A DNA stretch of 12,446 nt from DASUBN01 sp035465695 (lineage in GTDB: Bacteria > Pseudomonadota > Gammaproteobacteria > Natronospirales > REEB76), in the NCBI GenBank assembly GCA_035465695.1, contig DATIVR010000119.1, positions 1 to 12,446 on the forward strand, given 5' to 3'. Below the pieces are notes generated by a model, which did no database searches, was not told where the DNA came from, and worked only from the letters and a program-made list of their open reading frames with translations. Both the position numbers and the translations under genes were made by a program. Shown in pieces: positions 1 to 6,140 of this stretch (its first letter is position 1; each line of letters starts with the position of its first letter).

Positions 1-363
1 CTGCGCGGGTTGGCCAGTTCCGCCATCGACGTGTCGGATGGTCTGCTGGCGGATCTCGGTCATCTCCTGGAAGCACGCGGCTTCGGCGCCAAGCTGGCGT
101 TGGAGAAACTGCCGGTTTCCACGGAGTTACTGGCGTTGAGCGGCCAGGAGGAGGCCTGGCGCCTGGCCCTCACCGGCGGCGACGACTACGAACTCTGCTT
201 CACCATACCCGCGCCGAGGGCAGCGGAGGCGGAGGCGCGCCTTCAGGCCGCCGGGTGCCCGGCCGCCTGCATCGGCGCGATCGAAGCGATATCCGGCATC
301 CACTGTGTGGACCGCAAGGGCACACCGCGGGAATATCCGCGACCGGGACACAGGCATTTTTGA
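1..363 (+). CDS. thiL: Thiamine-monophosphate kinase, C-terminal part (5' end outside window)
   Basis: This is the last ~120 codons of ThiL, the ATP-dependent kinase that turns thiamine monophosphate into thiamine diphosphate in the cytoplasm. The reading frame is open from base 1 to the TGA at 361-363. Visible family motifs are a conserved helix-loop segment reading SSAIDVSDGLLADLG and the metal/nucleotide-region motif LTGGDDYEL. The usual C-terminal domain of the AIR-synthase-like fold follows. The N-terminal ATP-binding half lies upstream of the window. In many gammaproteobacteria thiL is directly followed by pgpA; here pgpA is found about 2.4 kb further on, after two unrelated envelope genes. 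Nothing in the visible part suggests damage. Confidence 0.9.
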   Translation: MRGLASSAIDVSDGLLADLGHLLEARGFGAKLALEKLPVSTELLALSGQEEAWRLALTGGDDYELCFTIPAPRAAEAEARLQAAGCPAACIGAIEAISGIHCVDRKGTPREYPRPGHRHF

Positions 364-405
364 CCCAAATGTGCCGGGACGCGCGATAATGTGCCCTGAT
401 ACCGG

Positions 406-1446
406 ATGGGGTGTCGCGTGCGGATCCTGGCGTTAACGCTTTCGGCCTTCGGCACAGCCTTGCTGCTGTGCGCCTGCAAGTACGGCGGCAATCCGTCGCC
501 GGCACCGAACCGCATCGTGCTCGGCTACTACACCGGCGACCCCGCTTCCCTGACTTCCGCTGAGTCCACCGCTAACCCCGTGAATGAGGTGGCCATGGAC
601 CAGGTGACCGTGGATGCGAACGGCAACTTGCAGAGCAGCCTCACCGCCAGCCTGCTCGCCAGCGATGCCTCCGAAGGCAAGCTGACCTATGTCACGGTGT
701 CGAATTTCGGCGCTGTGGATTTCGACCCCGCCATCGCCCACGGCGCCATGGTCACGCACCGCGGCAACACCATCGGCAACCTGGTGGCCTTGGCCAAGGC
801 CGAGCACATCACCGGCATCAACATAGATTTCGAGGGCATCTACCCCTCGGACCGGACGGCCTACAGCGAGTTCGTGGCAAACCTCGCCGTGCAGCTGCAC
901 GCGGCCAATTCCCTGTTGATGCTCAGCGTCCCGGCAAAGAGCAGCGACAATCCCAGCGACGACTGGACCTGGCCCTACGATTATCCGGTGATAGGCAAGA
1001 GCGCGGATTTCATCCAGGTCATGACCTATGACGAGCATGTGCCGGGGCAAGGTCCCGGACCGGTGGCCGGCATCGACTGGATGCAGGCATCGCTCATCTA
1101 TGCCGTTTCGCAGATCCAGCACGACAAGGTCCTCCTGGGACTCCCGGCCTATGGCTACGACTTCGATGTCACGCACAACACCGGCGTACAGGTGGACTGG
1201 AAGGACACGGATGCCCTGATCGCATCGACGGGCGCCGTGCCGTCATGGCAGGCCACTACGGAGTCCGAGCACTTTGACTACACGGCAAGCGACGGCTCCA
1301 TGCATCAGGTGTGGTATGAGACGCCCCAGGGCATCCGGGACAAATCACATCTGGCAGTGGAGCTGAACCTTGCCGGCGTCTCCGTCTGGGCACTGGGTTT
1401 CGAGAACATGCAGTTCTGGGATGCGGTGGCCGCGGGCCTGGGCTGA
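406..1446 (+). CDS. GH18-family glycosidase (YaaH/SleL-like), probable lipoprotein
   Basis: The product is a predicted exported glycoside hydrolase family 18 protein of 346 residues. Residues 1-23 form a signal sequence ending in a lipobox-like LLCAC, with C24 as the probable lipidated residue and Lys at +2, which predicts outer-membrane sorting. The barrel contains the strand motif GINIDFEG, with D141 and the proposed catalytic acid E143. The third Asp of the classical DxxDxDxE motif is Asn, as in the YaaH/SleL peptidoglycan or chitin-type subgroup. Further subgroup marks are MTYDEH, GLPAYGYDF and GVSVWALGFEN near the C-terminus. It starts 42 nt after thiL. A GTG at 418 has a better purine-rich stretch upstream (GGATGGGG at 404-411) and still keeps the whole signal sequence, so the true start may be there. 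Substrate (peptidoglycan, chitin or other) cannot be told. Confidence 0.82.
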   Translation: MGCRVRILALTLSAFGTALLLCACKYGGNPSPAPNRIVLGYYTGDPASLTSAESTANPVNEVAMDQVTVDANGNLQSSLTASLLASDASEGKLTYVTVSNFGAVDFDPAIAHGAMVTHRGNTIGNLVALAKAEHITGINIDFEGIYPSDRTAYSEFVANLAVQLHAANSLLMLSVPAKSSDNPSDDWTWPYDYPVIGKSADFIQVMTYDEHVPGQGPGPVAGIDWMQASLIYAVSQIQHDKVLLGLPAYGYDFDVTHNTGVQVDWKDTDALIASTGAVPSWQATTESEHFDYTASDGSMHQVWYETPQGIRDKSHLAVELNLAGVSVWALGFENMQFWDAVAAGLG

Positions 1447-1485
1447 TATCCTGTCCCCATCGACAAGGGTCTTTGGGGTCCGTCC

Positions 1486-2808
1486 ATGAAGCATCTCGCC
1501 GCTCTCGCCAGCGCTGTCCTGCTGTTGGCTTTCCTGCTGCCGGCCCACGCGGCCACCACGCCCACTGCGGCACCCGCGGCCGCCAGCCACGCGGCAGCCG
1601 TGGACCAGCAAGCCCCGGTGCCCATCCCCACGCCATCACCGGAAGCACAGCGCTATTACGAGAGCGGCAACGTGCTATGGATCGTCGCCACCCTATGGGG
1701 TTTCATCGTCCCCGGCCTGGTGTTGTTCACGGGACTCTCGGCGAAGCTTCGCGAATGGTCCCGCCGCGCCGGAAAGTACTGGTATCCCACCCTGGTCCTG
1801 TACCTCATCCTGTTCTCGCTGGTGACGGCGCTCCTGAACCTGCCGCTGGAGTACTACGCCACCTTCGTGCGGCCGCACGACTACGGGCTGTCGTCGCAGC
1901 TGTTCGGCAAGTGGGTGCAGGATGAGCTGATCGGGTTGGCGCTGGGCCTGCTCGTCGGCGCACTGGTGCTATGGATCCCTTATCTGTTGCTCAAGAAGTC
2001 CCCGCGGCGTTGGTGGATATACACCTGGCTTGCCAGCATCCCCATCATGGTCTTCCTCGCCTTCGTGCAACCCATCTGGGTCGAACCGCTTTTCAACCAC
2101 TTCGGACCCATGCAGGACAAGGCGCTGGAGACCCAGATCCTTGACCTGGCGCACCGCGCTGGTATCGAGGGTGCGAACGTCTACGAGGTGAACAAGAGCG
2201 TCGATACCAACGAGCTCAATGCCTATGCCACCGGCATCGGCGACACCAAGCGCATCGTGCTCTGGGACACCATCGTCAAGCAGTTCACTCCCGATGAGTT
2301 GCTCATGGTGATGGGCCATGAGATGGGCCATTACGTGCTGGACCATGTCTGGGAGGGACTGGCCTTCGCCAGCGCCCTGCTGTTGCTGGGGCTCTACCTG
2401 GTGCACCGTACCGCAGGCTGGGTGCTGCGGCGTTTCGCGGCGCAGACCGGCGTAAGGGAGCTCAGCGACGTGGCTTCCATGCCCCTGCTGGTGCTCCTGT
2501 TCGGACTGTTCTTCTTCATATTGCAGCCGGCAGAGATGGCTTTCTCGCGGCACCTGGAGCATGAGGCGGACCGTTTCGGCCTGGAGATCACTCATCTCAA
2601 CCACGCCTGCGGCACGGCATTCACCAAGTTCGTGCAACACGACCTCTCCTATCCGACGCCCGGCCTGCTGTTCAAACTATGGCGTTCGAGTCATCCGCCC
2701 CTGGCCGAACGCATCCGGTTCTGCAACGACTATCACCCGTGGACCGAGGGGAAGGGCGGCAAGTACTGGCGGTATTTCAAGCCGCTGCCGGCGGGTAAGG
2801 GCCACTGA
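1486..2808 (+). CDS. M48-family (STE24/CAAX-type) membrane zinc metalloprotease
   Basis: The product is a 440-residue integral membrane protease of the M48 family. It starts with a signal-like segment (residues 1-22) followed by an Ala/Pro-rich linker. At least four hydrophobic segments then occur between about residues 62 and 195. The zinc-binding HEMGH is at residues 278-282 and the downstream third ligand is expected at E358 in the LEHEADRFG segment. Two more hydrophobic helices lie between these motifs, as in the STE24 subgroup. Known members cleave prenylated or membrane proteins in eukaryotes; bacterial homologues are mostly membrane-protein quality-control proteases, and the substrate here is unknown. 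The gene is 39 nt after the GH18 gene and 3 nt before pgpA, so it is probably co-transcribed with both. Length and motifs look complete. Confidence 0.88.
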   Translation: MKHLAALASAVLLLAFLLPAHAATTPTAAPAAASHAAAVDQQAPVPIPTPSPEAQRYYESGNVLWIVATLWGFIVPGLVLFTGLSAKLREWSRRAGKYWYPTLVLYLILFSLVTALLNLPLEYYATFVRPHDYGLSSQLFGKWVQDELIGLALGLLVGALVLWIPYLLLKKSPRRWWIYTWLASIPIMVFLAFVQPIWVEPLFNHFGPMQDKALETQILDLAHRAGIEGANVYEVNKSVDTNELNAYATGIGDTKRIVLWDTIVKQFTPDELLMVMGHEMGHYVLDHVWEGLAFASALLLLGLYLVHRTAGWVLRRFAAQTGVRELSDVASMPLLVLLFGLFFFILQPAEMAFSRHLEHEADRFGLEITHLNHACGTAFTKFVQHDLSYPTPGLLFKLWRSSHPPLAERIRFCNDYHPWTEGKGGKYWRYFKPLPAGKGH

Positions 2809-2811
2809 GTC

Positions 2812-3294
2812 ATGGCGAACCTCACCGCGCGCCAGGTCTTCACGCATCCGGTGCATTTCCTGGCCTATGGATTCGGTACCGGACTCTCGCCCAAGGCGCC
2901 CGGCACCTTGGGGACGGTCGTAGCGGTGCCCGTTTACCTGCTGCTGATCTATCTCGGGAACGAGATCTATTGGGCCGCGTTGGTAGCCGGGCTGGTGGCA
3001 GGTGTGTTCATTTGCGGCTACACGGCCTCGGTGATCGGCGTGGACGACCCGAAAGGGGTGGTCTGGGACGAGATCGTCGGTTACCTCATCACCATGCTTG
3101 GGCTGCCCTCGCGCTGGACGTGGATGGTCGGAGGTTTCCTGCTTTTCCGCCTGTTCGATATCTGGAAACCCTGGCCCATCCGGTGGTTGGATCGGACCAT
3201 CAGGGGTGGGGTCGGGATCATGCTCGACGACGTGATTGCTGCAATTTTCGCCTGCATCCTGCTCAACCTGGGCGCACATCTCCTGAAGTTGTGA
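2812..3294 (+). CDS. pgpA: Phosphatidylglycerophosphatase A
   Basis: PgpA is an inner-membrane lipid phosphatase that dephosphorylates phosphatidylglycerol phosphate to phosphatidylglycerol. The 160-residue product has the expected size and the family motifs: GTGLSPKAPGTLGT near residues 20-33 and WDEIVGYLITM around 84-94, which carries the conserved acidic pair. Several hydrophobic stretches form the membrane core, and FRLFDIWKPWPI follows. The ATG lies 3 nt after the stop of the M48 protease gene, with AAGGG in the upstream coding end serving as the likely ribosome site. This indicates translational linkage. The usual partner thiL is upstream but separated by two genes. Confidence 0.93.
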   Translation: MANLTARQVFTHPVHFLAYGFGTGLSPKAPGTLGTVVAVPVYLLLIYLGNEIYWAALVAGLVAGVFICGYTASVIGVDDPKGVVWDEIVGYLITMLGLPSRWTWMVGGFLLFRLFDIWKPWPIRWLDRTIRGGVGIMLDDVIAAIFACILLNLGAHLLKL

Positions 3295-3314
3295 CCCAGT
3301 TCCAATATGTCGTC

Positions 3315-3342
3315 TGGACATAATCCCGGCGGCCTGTAAGAT
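3315..3342 (+). promoter_or_regulatory. Putative sigma-70 promoter of the kinase gene
   Basis: TGGACA at 3315-3320 and TAAGAT at 3337-3342 are separated by 16 bp, a good housekeeping-type promoter. Transcription would begin near 3349, only about 7-19 nt before the possible kinase start codons, so the mRNA would have a very short leader. It separates the kinase from the pgpA operon. Confidence 0.55.
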
Positions 3343-3355
3343 TTGATGAATCTTC

Positions 3356-4645
3356 ATGGGGATGGGCATGGGAACGCCGACCAAGCTCGGGAAATTCGTG
3401 GTCACGCAGGAACTGGGCCGGGGCACCACCGGCACGGTATACCTCTGCCACGACTCCTTCCTGGGCAAGGACGTGGCTCTCAAGCTCTATAGCCTCGACG
3501 AGAACGTCCCCGAGGCGGACGCCCGCACCCGCCGCAAGCTGTTCTTCAACGAGGCCTATCTCGTCGGCAAGATGCAGCACCCCAACATCCTGCCCATCTA
3601 CGATGCGGGCGAGGATGGCGGCCACTGCTACGTGGTCATGGAATACGTTCGCGGTGCCAAGCCGCTCACCACCTTCTGCCGCGTCGAGAACCTCCTGCCG
3701 GTGCGTAAGGTGGTGGAGGTAGTGTTCAAGTGTGCCAAGGCCCTGGATTACGCCCACCGCAACGGCTTGATCCACCGCGACATCAAGCCCGGCAACATCA
3801 TGTTCACCGCAGAGGGTGACGTGCGCATCGTGGATTTCGGCGTGGCCCAGATGGCCGGCAACGAAGAAGCCCAGATCAAAGGGCTGGTGGGTTCCCCGAG
3901 CTACATGGCGCCCGAGCAGATGCGCCACGCGCCCGCTTCGGTGCAGAGCGACCTCTACTCCCTGGGGGTCGTGATGTACGAACTGCTTTCCGGCAAGCGT
4001 CCCTACTATGGGGACAACCTCTCGAAGCTGGTGCACCAGATCATCTACGCCACGCCGCCGCCGCTGCATCGCCTGCGTGCCGACGTGCCCGCGGTGTTGG
4101 AGGAGGTAGTATCCAAGGCCATCTCCAAGGATCCCAACAAGCGCTACCAGACCGGCATCGAGTTCGCCACCGCTTTGTCCCAGGCGGTGCGCAAGCTCGA
4201 CCAGTTGGACCAGGAGATGGCGGAGCAGGAACGTTTCTCCATGCTGCGCCGCCTGCCGTTCTTCAAGGATTTCACCTATCCGGAGATCTACGAGATCCTG
4301 CAGGCCGGCCGCTGGCATACCTATGGCACGGACGAGCACATCCTGGCGGAGGGGGACATGGACGACGCCTTCCTGATCGTGGTCTCCGGTGAAGCCGAGG
4401 TGCGCCGCCAGGGCAAGGCCGTGGGCTTGCTCCGGGAGGGGGACTGCTTCGGCGAAGCGGCCGCCCTGGGTGGCAAGAAGAGCACCTCCGCCATCACCGC
4501 CAAGGGCGCCTGCACGGTGCTCAAGGTGAGCGCCACCCTTTTGGAACAGCTCACCATGCCCTGCCAACTGCGCTTCCATAAGGTGTTCATGCGCAGCATG
4601 ATCGAGCGATTGACGCGGAGCGAACGCATCGGAGTCGTGCGATAG
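3356..4645 (+). CDS. Ser/Thr protein kinase with C-terminal cyclic-nucleotide-binding-like domain
   Basis: The product (429 residues) is a Hanks-type protein kinase. Visible features are the glycine-rich loop ELGRGTTGTVY, ATP-contacting K43, the catalytic loop HRDIKPGN with D142, metal-binding DFG at D160, and SYMAPEQ in the activation segment. After the kinase domain (about 13-280) comes a domain of the CAP effector type from about residue 298, with LPFFKDFTYPEI, LIVVSGEAEV and the phosphate-cassette motif FGEAAAL (365-371). In classical cAMP/cGMP sites an Arg follows this motif; here the segment reads GGKKSTSA, with no Arg, so ligand binding may differ or be lost. No membrane segment is seen, so it is likely cytosolic. 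The start is uncertain because three ATGs lie in a row at 3356, 3362 and 3368; GGGGATGGGC favours 3368. Its substrates are unknown. Confidence 0.88.
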   Translation: MGMGMGTPTKLGKFVVTQELGRGTTGTVYLCHDSFLGKDVALKLYSLDENVPEADARTRRKLFFNEAYLVGKMQHPNILPIYDAGEDGGHCYVVMEYVRGAKPLTTFCRVENLLPVRKVVEVVFKCAKALDYAHRNGLIHRDIKPGNIMFTAEGDVRIVDFGVAQMAGNEEAQIKGLVGSPSYMAPEQMRHAPASVQSDLYSLGVVMYELLSGKRPYYGDNLSKLVHQIIYATPPPLHRLRADVPAVLEEVVSKAISKDPNKRYQTGIEFATALSQAVRKLDQLDQEMAEQERFSMLRRLPFFKDFTYPEIYEILQAGRWHTYGTDEHILAEGDMDDAFLIVVSGEAEVRRQGKAVGLLREGDCFGEAAALGGKKSTSAITAKGACTVLKVSATLLEQLTMPCQLRFHKVFMRSMIERLTRSERIGVVR

Positions 4646-4660
4646 ACTCATCATAGAGAA

Positions 4661-4686
4661 GGCCGGAGGTGTTGCCACCTCCGGCC
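4661..4686. terminator. Strong hairpin between convergent genes
   Basis: An 11-bp perfect GC-rich stem (GGCCGGAGGTG at 4661-4671, partner 4676-4686) with loop TTGC lies 15 nt after the kinase stop. Neither side has a strong T run, so it may slow or end transcription from both directions, probably with Rho help. It is nearly identical to the terminator hairpin at 6093-6116. Confidence 0.5.
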
Positions 4687-4728
4687 TGAATCCCCTAATC
4701 AAACCTCCAGTCTTGCTCTTTAGTCTTC

Positions 4729-4747
4729 AAAAGCGAGCCACGCTCGC
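4729..4747 (-). terminator. Intrinsic terminator after the first secreted paralog
   Basis: On the minus strand GCGAGC (4747-4742) and GCTCGC (4738-4733) pair around a 3-nt loop and are followed by four T residues (4732-4729). It lies 8 nt after the stop of the gene at 4756-5757. Confidence 0.6.
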
Positions 4748-4755
4748 CACTCAAC

Positions 4756-5757
4756 TCAGTACGACAGCACGCAGCCGCCCGCGCCGTTGTTGAACGCATT
4801 ACTCCACAGCGATTGCACCGGGAACGTCTGGCCGTCGGGGAACGTCACGTTCGCCGAGGCACCCTGCCCGGAAGAGATCCAGGCGCACTTGTCGCCATTC
4901 TCCGCGCCGCTGCCATCCAGCCATCCGGTGCTGGGGAACTGGTCGGTCATGGTCTCCGAAGCCTCGTGACCCTCGACGATGGTGATGCCGGCCTTCGGAC
5001 CCAGGCCGTTGAAGTTCGCCCCGCAGCTTGAGCCTGCGTCGGTGATGTACGGCAGGTTGGTGTAGGCGATGTTGCCGTAGGACGAGCTGGTGGAGCTGTG
5101 CCACGCGCAGTACTGCGTGCCGAAGCCGGACGCGCTGTTGCCCGTGGACGTGGCGATCACGTACTGCGTGCTGTTGTTGCTGCCAGAGGCGGTGTTGCCG
5201 AAGTGGGCAGCCGCATTCACAGCCTCAGCGGCGAGCTGCGACTGGCTTGGGCGGCTGGGAGCCGCCGAACCGCTGTCGAACCACACACCCTGGAGCTGGC
5301 CGGCCGGATTGCCCGCTGCCTGGCCCGCGCCGTTGCAGAAGGTGGTGCCGGAAGCGACACCTTGGCAATACTGCGTCACGCTGTTCTGCCAGGAGCTGCC
5401 GCCGGTGCTGGACAGGAAGTTCTGGAGGATCGAGGCCTCGCCGCTGGGATCGTTGTTGGTCCACTGCGAACCCCAGAACACCAGGTATATCTTCGGCGAA
5501 GTCTCCACGCCGATACCACCGGTACCTCCGTGATAGGTGAGGTTGGTGGACTTGCGCGGCCGGGCCGACTTCTGGGCGTTCTTGCGCAACATGTCCATGC
5601 CGTCGACGGTCGGGTGGATCACCACCGGCCGCTGACCCTGCTCGATGATCCGGACGTTGCCTTCCGGATTGCCGATCATGGAGCCGGTCGGTTGAGAGAG
5701 AGCAGCGGTGGAGAAGGCGGTCGCGAGCGCCGCCAATGCGATGACACTGGTCTTCAT
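4756..5757 (-). CDS. Secreted HExxE protein, EXORDIUM/Phi_1-like (paralog A)
   Basis: This is a 333-residue exported protein. The start is set at ATG 5757, which gives a clean Sec signal peptide (residues 1 to about 22, ending AALSQ) and follows GGGGG on the mRNA; the longer open frame upstream would run through a hairpin. After a linker comes LTYHGGTGGIGVETSPKIYL, then six cysteines (131, 141, 217, 245, 291, 329) that could form three disulfides, and the motif HEASE (264-268) followed by TDQ. The pattern HExxE, then GDKC, then FPVQSLW and a last Cys is also found in the plant EXORDIUM/phosphate-induced protein 1 family, so distant relation is inferred. HExxE could bind a metal, but protease activity is unproven. 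It has a close paralog just upstream, and its own promoter, leader hairpin and terminator. The protein is rich in Ser, Gly, Asn and Thr, as in extracellular proteins. Confidence 0.8.
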   Translation of the reverse strand: MKTSVIALAALATAFSTAALSQPTGSMIGNPEGNVRIIEQGQRPVVIHPTVDGMDMLRKNAQKSARPRKSTNLTYHGGTGGIGVETSPKIYLVFWGSQWTNNDPSGEASILQNFLSSTGGSSWQNSVTQYCQGVASGTTFCNGAGQAAGNPAGQLQGVWFDSGSAAPSRPSQSQLAAEAVNAAAHFGNTASGSNNSTQYVIATSTGNSASGFGTQYCAWHSSTSSSYGNIAYTNLPYITDAGSSCGANFNGLGPKAGITIVEGHEASETMTDQFPSTGWLDGSGAENGDKCAWISSGQGASANVTFPDGQTFPVQSLWSNAFNNGAGGCVLSY

Positions 5758-5787
5758 GTAGCCCCCGATTGGGTAAATGGAAATATG

Positions 5788-5808
5788 AAAAAGCCGGCCG
5801 TGGCCGGC
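5788..5808 (-). promoter_or_regulatory. Terminator-like hairpin in the leader of paralog A (attenuator candidate)
   Basis: On the minus strand GCCGGC, loop CACG, GCCGGC (within 5808-5793) is followed by five T residues (5792-5788). The ATG comes 30 nt later. The hairpin sits between the proposed promoter and the gene, and the upstream gene already has its own terminator, so this one probably controls read-through into paralog A. The leader before it can form an outer pairing of GTCACC (5858-5853) with GGTGAC (5821-5816) that encloses a small hairpin, CCAA-GGAC-TTGG. Confidence 0.6.
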
Positions 5809-5865
5809 CCTCCTTGTCACCTGTGTCTCACAACCAAGTCCTTGGTGTTTGCGGTGACTTCAGAA

Positions 5866-5893
5866 GGGATAGCACAGGATTTGCCGGATGCAA
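5866..5893 (-). promoter_or_regulatory. Putative promoter of paralog A
   Basis: On the minus strand TTGCAT (5893-5888), a 16-bp spacer and extended -10 TGC-TATCCC (hexamer 5871-5866) predict a start near 5859 and a leader of about 100 nt. The same arrangement is present before paralog B. An 11-bp palindrome GTAAACTTTAC (5894-5904) touches the -35 and could bind a regulator. Confidence 0.5.
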
Positions 5894-5942
5894 GTAAACT
5901 TTACCGAAACACGTAACGAATTCGGTGCCGAGACGAAACGCC

Positions 5943-5972
5943 GCATGATGTGCGGCGCAGGCCGCATCATGC
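5943..5972. repeat. Imperfect inverted repeat in the gap between the paralogs
   Basis: Within the 383-nt gap between the two paralogs, GCATGATG (5943-5950) pairs with CATCATGC (5965-5972), and CGGC (5953-5956) with GCCG (5961-5964), around loop GCAG with a 2-nt bulge. No T run follows on either strand, so it is not an obvious intrinsic terminator. Apart from this, the promoter and the two hairpins, no gene is seen in 5758-6140. Confidence 0.45.
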
Positions 5973-6086
5973 AAAACCAGTCGAGTGCTTAAGTTAAGTC
6001 TTGTTTCCGTGGTTTCTTTATCCGTGCACAACCGCGAATTGAAGCATCGCCACCCGAATGTCTCTACGGTGATGCTGCAGACAAAT

Positions 6087-6116
6087 AAAAAAGCCGGAGG
6101 TGTCGCCACCTCCGGC
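6087..6116 (-). terminator. Strong intrinsic terminator after the second secreted paralog
   Basis: On the minus strand a 10-bp GC-rich stem (GCCGGAGGTG at 6116-6107 with CACCTCCGGC at 6102-6093), 4-nt loop, is followed directly by six T residues (6092-6087). It lies 24 nt past the stop codon and should end transcription of paralog B before paralog A. Confidence 0.85.
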
Positions 6117-6140
6117 CTTCGGTCTTACAACCGATCTCTA

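Noticed and set aside
3263..4702. 479-codon open frame antisense to the kinase
   Set aside because: The kinase frame has complete catalytic motifs; the antisense frame shows His/Leu/Gly-rich low-information sequence typical of high-GC third-position bias.
5758..5820. N-terminal extension of paralog A to 5820 (and of paralog B to 7283)
   Set aside because: The extension would translate through the leader hairpin and hide the signal peptide; internal ATGs with GGGGG upstream give clean Sec signals in both paralogs.
5788..5860. Known c-di-GMP, cobalamin, glycine or fluoride riboswitch in the leader of paralog A
   Set aside because: None of the conserved core motifs of these classes were found in the leader of either paralog.
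5828..6109. 93-codon minus-strand open frame in the gap between the paralogs
   Set aside because: It spans a terminator, a palindrome and a promoter, and shows no recognisable protein features.
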